The translations under genes were made by a program, and so were the position numbers. DNA of 64,000 bases from JANQOH01 sp965201155 (GTDB taxonomy: Bacteria; Pseudomonadota; Alphaproteobacteria; UBA7887). Each line of letters opens with the position of its first letter. Position 1 is the first letter of the stretch. Below, one piece after another: positions 8,693 to 17,483 of the stretch. The DNA lies in the NCBI GenBank assembly GCA_965201155.1, contig OZ241752.1:2542001-2606000 (forward strand), read 5' to 3'. The notes under the pieces were generated by a model. The model saw nothing but the letters and a program-made list of their open reading frames with translations, was not told where the DNA came from and searched no databases.

Positions 8693-11600
8693 TTATGCTG
8701 CGCTGCTTTGGGGCGGCGGTGCGGAAAACCGGCCGTAGCGGGCCATGAGGGCGGGAAGCACCAGCAGGTTCAATAGCATGGAGGTGGCCATGCCGCCGAT
8801 GATGACGCCTGCCATCGGGCCGATGATCTCGCGCCCGGGGTTGTCGCTGTCGATGGCGATGGGAATCATGGCGAAAGCGGTGACCAACGCCGTCATAAGG
8901 ATGGACGGCAGGCGCTCCTGCGCACCGCGAATGGCGGTGTCCATCGACCAGACCTGTCCTTCCACCTCCACGAGGTGCCGGTAATGCGAAACCAGCATGA
9001 TGGCGTTGCGCAGGGTGATGCCGAACAGGGTAACAAAGCCGACAAACGACCCCAGTGACAACGCCCCGCCGGCGAGCAGCGCCGCCAGCACGCCGCCGAT
9101 CAGGGAGAACGGCAGATTGGTCGCGACCAGCGCCACATTGCGCACCCGCCCCAGGGCCAGATACAGCAGGACCATCACCCCGAACCCGACCAGCGACGCA
9201 TGCAGGATCAACTCTGCGCGCGCTTTCGCGGCGGCAACCGCAGCGCCGGTGATTTCGAAATAACTGTCTCCGGGCAAGTCGATTGCGCTGTGCAGGCGCT
9301 GTTCCAGAAGCGCCAGGAAGGTGTCGAGATCGATCCCCACCAGATTGCATGTCACCGTTTGCAGGCGGCGGCCGCCTTCATGCAGGATGACATAGCGGCC
9401 GGAATCCTGGTTGATTGACGCCACATCGCCCAGCGTCACCACCGCATTGGCACGCGCGGCCACGGGCAGGGTTGCCAGCCGCTCCGGATAGGCGCGCACC
9501 TCCGGCGGCGTGGTAACGACCAGCGGTATGGCGCGGTCGCCTTCATGAATCTGGCCGACTTCGCGTCCTTCGGCCGCGATATGGACAGCATCATGAATGC
9601 GGTCGGGGCGCAGGCCATGCCGCACCAGCTGTTCCGGGCGGCCCTCCACCGCCAGTACCGGCACGCTGTGAGGTACGCGCACCTGCACATCGACGGCCCC
9701 CGGCAATGACCGCATCAGGTTTGCCACCTCCTGACCCTTGCGATCAAGAAAGTCCAGATCATGACCGTAGATATTGACGACCACGGACGACGCGTAACCT
9801 GAGATGGTTTCCTCGATGCGTTCAACGAGGAAGGTATTGACCTCGGTTGCGAGGCCGGGAAAGTCCTCGAAAACCTCGCGTATGGAGTCCAGCACACGCT
9901 GCTGTTCGCGGCCCGAAAGCGGATCCAGATCCACTTCATATTCGGCGTAATGGCTGCCGAACGTATCGGCGCCGCGTTCCGCCCGGCCCGCCCATTGGGA
10001 CATCTTGCGTACGCCGGGAATGGCGGTGACCTGCTCGGTCATCAATGTTCCGAGGCGAATATTCTCTTCCAGCGCCGTGCCGGGAACGCCGGATGTATGG
10101 ATCATGTAATGCCCTTCGCGCAGATCGGGCAGAAAGCGGCTTTCCAAGTTTGGCAGGACGGCAATCCCGGCCGCGAGTCCGGCGGCCGTGACGGTGAGAA
10201 CAAGGCGGGCATGACGCGCCACGGCATGCAGAAGGCGGCCATAGGCCGGCTGTATCACGCGGATCAGCGGCGGCGGCCGGAGATCGCTGGACCGCTGGCC
10301 GAGCAACAACACGCAAAGCGCCGGCGTGACGATGAGCGCCACCGCGAGTGACGCGGCAATTGCCAGAATGTAGGAGACGCCGAGCGGCACGAACATGCGG
10401 CCTGCAACGCCGGACAGGAGCAGCAGCGGCACGAACGCCAGAGCGACGATGAGGCTGGCGTGAACGACCGATCCACGCACCTCCATGGAAGCGTCGAACA
10501 CCACGTCGCGAATGGGGCGCGGGGTTGCCAAAGCACGGTTTTCGCGCAGGCGGCGAAACACGTTTTCCGTATCGATGACGGCGTCATCAACCACTTCGCC
10601 GAGGGCGATGGCGAGGCCGCCGAGCACCATGATGTTGAGGTTTGCACCCCCTTCCAGCAGTACCAGCGCGGCCGTCAGCAGCGAGAGCGGTATGGCGATG
10701 ACGGAAATGAAGGCGGTTCGGCTGTCAAACAGAAACAGCATCAGGATGGCGATCACCAGCGCCGACCCCACCAGAATATGTTCGGTAAGGCCGACAAGCG
10801 AACGCTGAATATAATCGGCGGGCCGGAACAGATCATCGTGAAGGGTGATGCCGCTCCGCTTAAGGGTAGGGGCCAACTCGGCAAGCGCATTGTCGATCTC
10901 GCGGCTGACAGTAAGCGTATTGGAGCCGAACTGGCCGATGATCATCAGCACCACGCCGGGCTGCCCCATGATTTGCGCCTTGCCGATCGGAGGGGCGGAA
11001 CCTTCGACGATCTGCGCTACGTCGCCCACCGTGACCGTGCGGACGCCGTCGCTGCGCACTACGATGGCGTCTATGTCTTCGATCTTCAGGGCTTGGCCGC
11101 CGGTGGCCAGCGTCAGTTGCTGCGCCGGGGTCTGGAGAAAGCCCGTACCGCGCTGGTCCGCAGCGCTGGCCGCGGCGCCGGCGAGGTCTTCCAGCGCGAC
11201 GCCATGGCGGCGCAGGGCGGGGAGGTCGGCCTGTATCTGCCATTGCTTTTCGGCGCCGCCGAACACGTTTACGTCAGCGACACCGGGAGTGCGCAGCAGC
11301 CGCGGCGCGATGGTGGCGTCCGCAATGCCGCGCAGCGCCACCGGTGAACGGTTTTCCGATGTAATCCCGATGGTCATTACGGTGGCGGACGACGAGGCAA
11401 ACGGGACCATCGCGGGCGCGGCAACGCGCGGCGGCATCCGTTCGGCGAGGGGTGCGAGCCGTTCGCCGATCATCTGCCGGGCCTCGCGGCGGTCGGTGGA
11501 CTCCTCGAAAAAGACATTGACCACCGACAGGCCCTGTATGGATTGCGAGCGCACCGACTCGACGCCGATCAGTCCGCTGACCGCCGCCTCGATCGGCAGT

Positions 11601-11797
11601 GAGACAAGCCGCTCGACCTGCTCTGCGGCGTAGCCGGGCGCCTCGGTCTGGATAATGACGAGTTTGGGCGAGAATTCAGGGAAAATATCCAGGCTCGCGG
11701 TGCTCAATCGCCAGGCGCTGTAGCCCAGAAGAACGGCAGCAAGAAGCGTAACGACGCCGGCATGGCGAACCGAAGTTCCGACGATGAATGACAGCAT
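8693..11797 (-). CDS. RND efflux pump of the heavy-metal (CzcA/CusA) type
   Basis: A 1034-residue inner-membrane proton-driven pump. It has the RND duplication: two halves, each with one membrane segment, a large periplasmic loop and five further membrane segments. Family marks include IFPEFSPKLVIIQTEAPGY near the N-terminus and GEVVDDAVIDTENVFRRLRE in the fourth membrane segment, where acidic residues relay protons in metal-type RND pumps. It is the third gene of an outer-membrane factor, adaptor, pump operon; 8 bases separate it from the adaptor. The operon form and sequence type suggest divalent or monovalent metal export, but the metal cannot be read from the sequence. No regulator is adjacent. 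Confidence 0.9.
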   Translation of the reverse strand: MLSFIVGTSVRHAGVVTLLAAVLLGYSAWRLSTASLDIFPEFSPKLVIIQTEAPGYAAEQVERLVSLPIEAAVSGLIGVESVRSQSIQGLSVVNVFFEESTDRREARQMIGERLAPLAERMPPRVAAPAMVPFASSSATVMTIGITSENRSPVALRGIADATIAPRLLRTPGVADVNVFGGAEKQWQIQADLPALRRHGVALEDLAGAAASAADQRGTGFLQTPAQQLTLATGGQALKIEDIDAIVVRSDGVRTVTVGDVAQIVEGSAPPIGKAQIMGQPGVVLMIIGQFGSNTLTVSREIDNALAELAPTLKRSGITLHDDLFRPADYIQRSLVGLTEHILVGSALVIAILMLFLFDSRTAFISVIAIPLSLLTAALVLLEGGANLNIMVLGGLAIALGEVVDDAVIDTENVFRRLRENRALATPRPIRDVVFDASMEVRGSVVHASLIVALAFVPLLLLSGVAGRMFVPLGVSYILAIAASLAVALIVTPALCVLLLGQRSSDLRPPPLIRVIQPAYGRLLHAVARHARLVLTVTAAGLAAGIAVLPNLESRFLPDLREGHYMIHTSGVPGTALEENIRLGTLMTEQVTAIPGVRKMSQWAGRAERGADTFGSHYAEYEVDLDPLSGREQQRVLDSIREVFEDFPGLATEVNTFLVERIEETISGYASSVVVNIYGHDLDFLDRKGQEVANLMRSLPGAVDVQVRVPHSVPVLAVEGRPEQLVRHGLRPDRIHDAVHIAAEGREVGQIHEGDRAIPLVVTTPPEVRAYPERLATLPVAARANAVVTLGDVASINQDSGRYVILHEGGRRLQTVTCNLVGIDLDTFLALLEQRLHSAIDLPGDSYFEITGAAVAAAKARAELILHASLVGFGVMVLLYLALGRVRNVALVATNLPFSLIGGVLAALLAGGALSLGSFVGFVTLFGITLRNAIMLVSHYRHLVEVEGQVWSMDTAIRGAQERLPSILMTALVTAFAMIPIAIDSDNPGREIIGPMAGVIIGGMATSMLLNLLVLPALMARYGRFSAPPPQSSAA

Positions 11798-11805
11798 TCC
11801 GCGGT

Positions 11806-12924
11806 TCAGTCGTCGTCGTCTTCATTGCGGATCTGCGAACGGAACTCTTCCGCATACAGAACCATCGCGCCGATGATTGCCACATTGTCATCCGACTCAA
11901 GGCCGCCGGACAGATAGCGGCCATCGGGCAGGACCGGGCCGAGCGAAACTTCGCGGCGCACAAAGTGACTCTCGTCGACCTGTGCGTAGACCCAGTCGCG
12001 ACCGAGCGCGCGCACCACCGCGCCGGGGGGCAGGGCGAGGCCCTGCAACGGTTCAGCGACGGCGGGGACGTCCATATGGACTCGCAGGGCGGCCGGAAGC
12101 GGTAGGGGGGCGATGAAGAAATGGCTTTCTCCGCCGCCGGCGAGTGTTCGCGGCGCCGGCGCCAGATGATGCGCCACGACGGCGCCGCCATTATGTGCGA
12201 ACGAAGCCTCCGCCGCGGCGGAGGGCAGCATGCGCCCCGGCGGCAGGACCGCGCGCAGAAGGCTGTCCTTGCCGGACGCAAGGCGCGCGAAACCGGGATC
12301 ATCGGCGGCAAGGGCGAGCTCTGCCAGAACCGGCCCCCACTCCAGCCGCGCTGCGAGACGCAGCGAATCCAGCTCGGTCCACAGCCGATAGCGTTCTGCC
12401 TCCGCCGTCCGCCACTCGGCTTCCGCCTGCAAGACTGTCTTTTGCGCAACGCTGGTATCGTCGCGATAGAGCGCGTCCAGGCGGTCATGTTCGCGTTTCG
12501 CCGCCGCCAGCGTAATGTCGGCGGCCTCGGCAGCAAAAAAAAGCGCCCGATAGCGCCCGCGCAACACGGCAAGAGGCAGAATATCGACGATATCAGCGAC
12601 AGCAGAAAATTTCGGGGTCAGGGTCGCCGGTTCCAGGGACGCGGCGACCAGCCCGGCCAGTTCCTGTCGCTCGCCGTCGAGATGCACGGCGGGCACGCCG
12701 GCAACGAGCAGAAGCGGCGCCTCATCGTCGTCATCGTCATCATCGATATCATCGTCATCGTCCGCAGCGGCAGGATCGGCGGTCGCCAACCATGCGCCGG
12801 CCAGTGCTCCGCCCAGCCAGGCGCCAAGCACCGCGCGTGCTGACGGATTCACCACTCCGACCAGGGTGGTCATGATCGCCGTGGAGAGCGCGACAAACGC
12901 CGCCAGCGTCCGCAGCGCTCTCAT
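11806..12924 (-). CDS. RND efflux periplasmic adaptor with poly-aspartate tract
   Basis: A 372-residue membrane-fusion protein expected to link the RND pump to the outer-membrane channel. A hydrophobic N-terminal segment (residues 5-25) could be a signal or anchor, with a second hydrophobic stretch at 33-47. Residues 55-67 are twelve aspartates interrupted by one isoleucine, then glutamate; the protein also ends in EDDDD. The middle contains a helical hairpin (LAAAKREHDRLDALYRD, KTVLQAEAEWRTAEAERYRLW) as in adaptors, and the C-terminal third has barrel-like strands (LPPGAVVRALGRDWVYAQVD). The start overlaps the upstream channel gene by 4 bases (ATGA). The acidic runs are not a standard adaptor feature and may bind cations. 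Confidence 0.8.
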   Translation of the reverse strand: MRALRTLAAFVALSTAIMTTLVGVVNPSARAVLGAWLGGALAGAWLATADPAAADDDDDIDDDDDDDEAPLLLVAGVPAVHLDGERQELAGLVAASLEPATLTPKFSAVADIVDILPLAVLRGRYRALFFAAEAADITLAAAKREHDRLDALYRDDTSVAQKTVLQAEAEWRTAEAERYRLWTELDSLRLAARLEWGPVLAELALAADDPGFARLASGKDSLLRAVLPPGRMLPSAAAEASFAHNGGAVVAHHLAPAPRTLAGGGESHFFIAPLPLPAALRVHMDVPAVAEPLQGLALPPGAVVRALGRDWVYAQVDESHFVRREVSLGPVLPDGRYLSGGLESDDNVAIIGAMVLYAEEFRSQIRNEDDDD

Positions 12925-14357
12925 GCTCCGGGTTCCGCCAGTGCCAGCGCGGCGATATTGAAATCCCGGGCGCCGAAGATGGCTTGTTCCACGATGTCCT
13001 CATAGGCGGCGGCGGCGTCCAGCACCGCGAGCGCCGCTTCGGTTTCGGCGCGCGCCGCCGCGGCCACACCCAATTCGGCTTCCAGCACCGCGAGGCGCGC
13101 AGTTTCCCCCCTCGCCAGCAAGGTCTCGGCGAGGGAGCGCCGCGCCGCTGCCCGCTCGGCGGCTGCGGCCGCCGCAGCGCGGCGTTGCTGCGCCGCGTCC
13201 AGTGCCGCATCGGCCGCCGCGAGGGCCGTCAGGACGTCTTCCTGCACTGCAAGAACGGCGCGCGCGGCAGTATCGCGCGCCGCTGCAGCTTCAGCTATTG
13301 CACCTTCATTATTGTGCCACAGCGCCAACCCCACCTGGCTGCCAAGGCTCCACGCCAGGCCGCCCTGGTCCCAGAACAGCCCCGGCTCGAGGGTAAATTC
13401 CGGGCGTTGGCGGGCGATCTCCAGTGCCAGGCGCGCTTCCGCCGCCTCATGCCGGCTCAAGCCGGCGCGAATGTCGAGCCGCCCGGTGAGTGCGGATTTG
13501 CGAACGGACTGCGCCGGTGCGGAAAGGGTGCCGGCGCCCTCCAACAGTTCCGTATCGAGTGCGAGTCCGGCGGCGGCGGAAGCGGAAACGCCCAAAGCCT
13601 GCGCCAACTTGCCCCGACAGGCGGTGCGCGCTCCAGTCTGCCGCGCCTGTTCGCCGGCGATTGCTTCGACATCGCGCCGCGCGCGCGCCACTGCGCTGAT
13701 GCCGACATCGCCGCCCATCCGGCGACGCTCATAATGGATGACAATGTTTTCATACACGCGCCGTTGGCCAGTGATGGCGGCGAGGCGAGTTTCAGCGGCA
13801 TGACATTCGATCAAGGCATGGCGAACGGTTGCGCGCCGTTCCCAGCCGCGGCGCATGGCGTCGAACGCGGCAGCGTCGGTTTCTGCCTGAGCCAACGCCA
13901 CCCGCGCGGCGCGCCGCCTTTCGCCGGCTAGCGGAATGGCAATGGCAGCGCCGAGCGTCAGGGGCGAATCTCCGTCAGGGTCCGAATCCCAACCCAGCGC
14001 CGGCTCCAGCGTCGGATTGCGAGTCTGTGCCGCCCTTGCTTCGGCCGCCGCGGCCTGGCGCCAGCGCGAGCGCGCCACAGCGGCGCCCGCGTCAAAATAA
14101 ATTGCCGCCGCTGTCAGTGCGTCCAGAGTCCATGCGGGAGGCGGCCAGGGACCTGTCGCAACGCCATGTTCTGCAAGATAACGCCCCAGCGTGGGGTCTG
14201 TCAGATCGCGCACCAGAAGCCGCTCGGCATTGCCGGTAATATCGACCGGTGTTGCCGCATGCTTTGCGCCGCCGCCTGCGCAACCAGCAGCGAGCAGCGT
14301 TGCGGCGAGCAAGGCCTGCGCAGGCCCACGGAGGACGCATCTGGCGAATGTGGTCAT
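12921..14357 (-). CDS. Outer-membrane efflux lipoprotein of TolC/CusC type
   Basis: A 478-residue protein beginning with a lipoprotein signal: a hydrophobic segment ending in LLAAGCAGG, where cysteine would be the lipidated first residue. The rest is alanine-rich helix with TolC-family repeats (for example RQRPEFTLEPGLFWDQGG and AVQEDVLTALAAADAALDAA). It would provide the outer-membrane exit for the RND pump encoded two genes downstream. The ATG at 14357 was selected because it places the signal peptide at the N-terminus; the frame runs open a further 58 codons upstream without a signal. It is the first gene of the operon and is divergent from rnhB with 114 bases between them, which must hold its promoter. 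Confidence 0.87.
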   Translation of the reverse strand: MTTFARCVLRGPAQALLAATLLAAGCAGGGAKHAATPVDITGNAERLLVRDLTDPTLGRYLAEHGVATGPWPPPAWTLDALTAAAIYFDAGAAVARSRWRQAAAAEARAAQTRNPTLEPALGWDSDPDGDSPLTLGAAIAIPLAGERRRAARVALAQAETDAAAFDAMRRGWERRATVRHALIECHAAETRLAAITGQRRVYENIVIHYERRRMGGDVGISAVARARRDVEAIAGEQARQTGARTACRGKLAQALGVSASAAAGLALDTELLEGAGTLSAPAQSVRKSALTGRLDIRAGLSRHEAAEARLALEIARQRPEFTLEPGLFWDQGGLAWSLGSQVGLALWHNNEGAIAEAAAARDTAARAVLAVQEDVLTALAAADAALDAAQQRRAAAAAAAERAAARRSLAETLLARGETARLAVLEAELGVAAAARAETEAALAVLDAAAAYEDIVEQAIFGARDFNIAALALAEPGA

Positions 14358-14471
14358 GATTGAATCATTACGGCCATATGGTTGTTTGATAATAGCCGAA
14401 AAATAGCATTGGGACCTACCGCGTGGATGCGAGGCTTGACCCTGTCGCCGGAGAGCGCAGTCTGGGGCGTC

Positions 14472-15116
14472 ATGGCCGAGCGCTCTACACACTTCGGTTC
14501 GCCGGACCTGTCCATTGAATTGTCCTTTCAAATTGTGCCCGGCTCCGCGGTCTGCGGCGTCGATGAGGCCGGGAGGGGCGCTCTCGCTGGACCGGTGGTC
14601 GCTGCGGCGGTGATTCTGGACCGCGAGCGAATCCCTGCCGGGATTGACGATTCAAAACGCCTTGCCGCGCCACAAAGGGAAGCATTGGATGCCGCATTGC
14701 GGAGCACTGCCCTGGTCGCAGTCGGAACCGCTTCGCCGGCTGAGATCGACCGGGACAATATTCTCGCAGCGACATTGCGCGCCATGCAACGCGCCGTTGA
14801 CAGCCTTCCCCGCGCCCCCGCCTTTGCGCTGGTCGACGGCAACCGCGCGCCGCTGCTCAGCTGCCCGGTGCGCACCGTGGTCAAGGGCGACCGGCGCAGC
14901 CTGTCGATCGCTGCCGCCTCGATCGTTGCCAAGGTATACCGTGACCGGCTGATGGCGGCGTTGGCGAAGTCTTGGCCGCAATTTGCCTGGGAACGCAATG
15001 CGGGCTATCCGACCCGGATGCACAGGGAGGCGCTGGCGCGTGTTGGCCCGTCTGTGCATCATCGGCGAAGTTTTGCGCCTGTCCGGGCCGTGCTCAACGG
15101 CGCGCATGCGCAATGA
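14472..15116 (+). CDS. rnhB: Ribonuclease HII
   Basis: A 214-residue enzyme that cleaves the RNA strand of RNA-DNA hybrids and removes misincorporated ribonucleotides. The catalytic signature VCGVDEAGRGALAGPVVAAA holds the DE pair, and FALVDGNRAPLL plus VVKGDRRSLSIAAASIVAKVYRD give the other acidic and basic active-site surroundings. Length is normal for the family (about 200-220). The ATG at 14472 was preferred to one at 14382, which would add 30 residues without family resemblance. The stop lies 23 bases inside the end of the convergent mutY gene, so the two coding ends overlap on opposite strands. Confidence 0.95.
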   Translation: MAERSTHFGSPDLSIELSFQIVPGSAVCGVDEAGRGALAGPVVAAAVILDRERIPAGIDDSKRLAAPQREALDAALRSTALVAVGTASPAEIDRDNILAATLRAMQRAVDSLPRAPAFALVDGNRAPLLSCPVRTVVKGDRRSLSIAAASIVAKVYRDRLMAALAKSWPQFAWERNAGYPTRMHREALARVGPSVHHRRSFAPVRAVLNGAHAQ

Positions 15117-16137
15117 GTTTTCGCATCAATGTGGGAAGGGCCTGGGAATCGATATCTCCCGAAGAAAGCCACAGCCCGCTCGGCGCCGGCTCGCGCGCAC
15201 ATCCGGCGTGAAGCGCCAGTTCGAGACGAAAATGGGTGAAGCCGTGAGAAATTATGCCGGGCAGGGGCCGCAGATTCCGCAAGGCGACCGGTGGTTCTGC
15301 GGGGCCCGGCGGCCCCTCCGCCCAGTCGCTTGTGGGCAGGCCGACCATACCGCCCAGCAGGCCCGTGCGGGGGCGGCGTTCGAACAGGACGGCGCCATCG
15401 GCGCGGGTGATCCAGAATGCGATGCCACGCCGCACGGGGCGTTCGCGGCGCGGCGACCGGCGCGGCAATTCGGCAGCGCAGCCCAAGGCCAACGCACGGC
15501 ACCGGGATTGCCACGGGCAGGCACCGCAGTGCGGAGACCCGCGCGTGCACACGGTAGCGCCGAGGTCCATCACCGCCTGCGCGTAGTCGCCCGGGCGGCG
15601 CTGCGGTGTCAACTGCGCAGCGCGCCGGCGCAATTCCGTGCGGGCCGCTGGCAGGGGCGTGTCAACGGCAAACAATCGCGCCATGACCCGTTCGACGTTC
15701 CCGTCCACCACGGCGGCAGGTTGGTCGAAGGCAATGGCGGCGATCGCCGCAGCCGTGTACGCGCCGATACCCGGCAGTCGGCGCAGGGCGGCTTCCGTGT
15801 CGGGAAACCGCCCGCCATGTTCCACCGCCACGATTTGCGCGCAACGGTGCAGATTGCGCGCGCGGGCGTAATATCCCAGCCCCGCCCAGGCGCGCAGAAC
15901 CGAGTCCAGGTCGGCCGCCGCGAGCGCCTCCACACTCGGCCAGGTTTCAAGGAAATGCCCGAACAGGGGCGCCACGGTCGCCACCGTGGTTTGCTGGAGC
16001 ATCACTTCGCTGAGCCACACCGCATAGGGGTCCGGACGAACACCAGGCGGCGCCCGCCAGGGCAGGCTGCGGCGGTGCTGGTCATACCAGGCAAGAAGCG
16101 CCTGTGCTGCCGCATCGGCGGGTTCAGCGGGAGTCAT
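15094..16137 (-). CDS. mutY: A/G-specific adenine DNA glycosylase
   Basis: A 347-residue base-excision repair enzyme that removes adenine mispaired with 8-oxoguanine. Visible parts in order: SEVMLQQTTVATV (catalytic glutamate region), the helix-hairpin-helix LRRLPGIGAYTAAAI, the catalytic aspartate in AAVVDGNVERVMARL, the [4Fe-4S] cluster ligands with spacing C-x6-C-x2-C-x5-C in the CTRGSPHCGACPWQSRC stretch, and a C-terminal Nudix-like domain that reads 8-oxoguanine. Length is typical. It is divergent from the DUF721 gene, a placement common in alphaproteobacteria. Its last codons overlap the end of rnhB. Confidence 0.95.
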   Translation of the reverse strand: MTPAEPADAAAQALLAWYDQHRRSLPWRAPPGVRPDPYAVWLSEVMLQQTTVATVAPLFGHFLETWPSVEALAAADLDSVLRAWAGLGYYARARNLHRCAQIVAVEHGGRFPDTEAALRRLPGIGAYTAAAIAAIAFDQPAAVVDGNVERVMARLFAVDTPLPAARTELRRRAAQLTPQRRPGDYAQAVMDLGATVCTRGSPHCGACPWQSRCRALALGCAAELPRRSPRRERPVRRGIAFWITRADGAVLFERRPRTGLLGGMVGLPTSDWAEGPPGPAEPPVALRNLRPLPGIISHGFTHFRLELALHAGCAREPAPSGLWLSSGDIDSQALPTLMRKLIAHARR

Positions 16138-16169
16138 GCGGCCCCGTTACGGCGGCGTGACGGAAGACC

Positions 16170-16655
16170 ATGACCCGATCCGCAAAACGAAGCGGAGCGC
16201 GCCAGGTCGGCAGTCTGCTCTCGGGCTTCACGCACGGCGCATTTGCGCGCCGCGGATTCCGTGAACCCCAGTTGCTGACAGAATGGAGCGCAATCGTCGG
16301 GCCGGACCTTGCGGCCCGATGCCAGCCAGAGGCGCTGCTCCGCAGCGGCACGCTGAGATTGCGAACCGACGGTGCCACGGCACTGCTGATGCAGCATATG
16401 GAACTGCAAATCTGCGATCGCATCGCCGTCTTTTGCGGCTATCGCGCGGTGAAGCGGCTGTCCTTCCGTCACGAACCGCTGCCGCCGCGCCATGCCGGGT
16501 ATTCCCCGGGCGAGCCGGCGGCCCGCCAGCCGTCCCCGCAGGCGCGGCGCGTTCTTGCCACGGTCGCGGATACCGAATTGCGTGCCGCGCTGGCGCGGCT
16601 GGGCTGCCGCATTGCCGGTGCCAACGGCCCGGGAACATCCGGCCGCGAGAAATAA
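16170..16655 (+). CDS. DUF721 (DciA-like) protein
   Basis: A 161-residue basic protein with the DUF721 core: LLTEWSAIVGPDLAARCQPEAL followed by GTLRLRTDGATALLMQHMELQICDRIAVFCGYRAVKRLSF. The DUF721 family includes DciA, a loader of the replicative helicase DnaB in bacteria that lack DnaC; whether the alphaproteobacterial members share this role is not shown by the sequence. The C-terminal region is proline-rich and ends in a short helical segment, as in relatives. It sits between divergent mutY and a DsbA-like gene on the same strand, the usual alphaproteobacterial order. Confidence 0.82.
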   Translation: MTRSAKRSGARQVGSLLSGFTHGAFARRGFREPQLLTEWSAIVGPDLAARCQPEALLRSGTLRLRTDGATALLMQHMELQICDRIAVFCGYRAVKRLSFRHEPLPPRHAGYSPGEPAARQPSPQARRVLATVADTELRAALARLGCRIAGANGPGTSGREK

Positions 16656-16754
16656 AGATACGTCCGAACGGACGCTGCCTGTTGATGACGCGTGTGCCCG
16701 TCCATAAGGTGCGGGCGATTTTTCCTGCTGCCGGATCGACAAGGGAGAAACGCC

Positions 16755-17408
16755 ATGATCCGCTGCGCTGCCCTGAGCGTGTTGTTCCTTTGCTTCGCCA
16801 TGGCGGGTTTCGCTGCCGGCGATTCGGGCGGCATCGCCGGCCCCAAGGTACTGGGCGACCCGGATGCGCCGGTGACGCTGATCGAGTTCGCGTCGATGAG
16901 TTGTCCCCATTGCGCACGGTTTCATACCGAACGCCTCCCGGAGATCAAGCAAAAGTGGATCGACACCGGCAAGGTAAGGCTCGAGTTCCGCGATTTTCCC
17001 CTCAACGCGCAGGCTGTGTTCGGCGCCATGCTGGCGCATTGCGCGCCGCCGGATCGCTATTTCGCTTGGCTGGACCTGATTTTCCAGACCCAGCGCGAAT
17101 GGGCGACCGCGGGCTTCAATCTGGGCGGTAATGCGTGGGACTCATTCATGGCGAACAATTGCCCGCGCCGCGACTGGCCGGGCGTGTGGCAGAAGCTCGC
17201 CGAACTCGGCCGGCGCGGCGGAATGAGTGCGGAAAAGGTGGGAGACTGCCTGTGCAGCCGCAATTTGCAGAACGCCGTGCTGCAATCGCGCGCCGATGCC
17301 GTGCGCGAACATGACGTGACCCACACACCGAGTTTTGTGCTTGACGGCGAATTGCTCGACGGTGTGCCCACGGACAGTGATCTGGAGCGCGCCCTCGCAG
17401 CTCACTGA
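16755..17408 (+). CDS. DsbA-like periplasmic thiol oxidoreductase
   Basis: A 217-residue protein with a cleavable signal peptide (residues 1 to about 20, LSVLFLCFAMAGFAAG) and a DsbA-type thioredoxin fold. The active site CPHC occurs in IEFASMSCPHCARFH, and the cis-proline loop appears as VTHTPSFVLDG. It resembles the DsbA family members found beside mutY and DUF721 genes in alphaproteobacteria, which act in oxidative folding or disulfide handling outside the cytoplasm. The start at 16755 is preceded by AGGGAGAAACGCC, a good ribosome-binding site. Additional cysteines (AHCAPPDRY, NCPRRDW, DCLCS) are present; their pairing is unknown. Confidence 0.88.
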   Translation: MIRCAALSVLFLCFAMAGFAAGDSGGIAGPKVLGDPDAPVTLIEFASMSCPHCARFHTERLPEIKQKWIDTGKVRLEFRDFPLNAQAVFGAMLAHCAPPDRYFAWLDLIFQTQREWATAGFNLGGNAWDSFMANNCPRRDWPGVWQKLAELGRRGGMSAEKVGDCLCSRNLQNAVLQSRADAVREHDVTHTPSFVLDGELLDGVPTDSDLERALAAH

Positions 17409-17483
17409 AAATATGACAACGCAGAGCGGCGCACCCCCGGGAGTGGCAAGCAACCGGGGATGGAATCGCCCGTGCGAGCGTCG

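Noticed and set aside
17430..17462. Terminator between the DsbA-like and TRAP genes
   Set aside because: CCCCGG and CCGGGG could pair around a loop of about 13 bases, but the stem is short and no thymine run follows.
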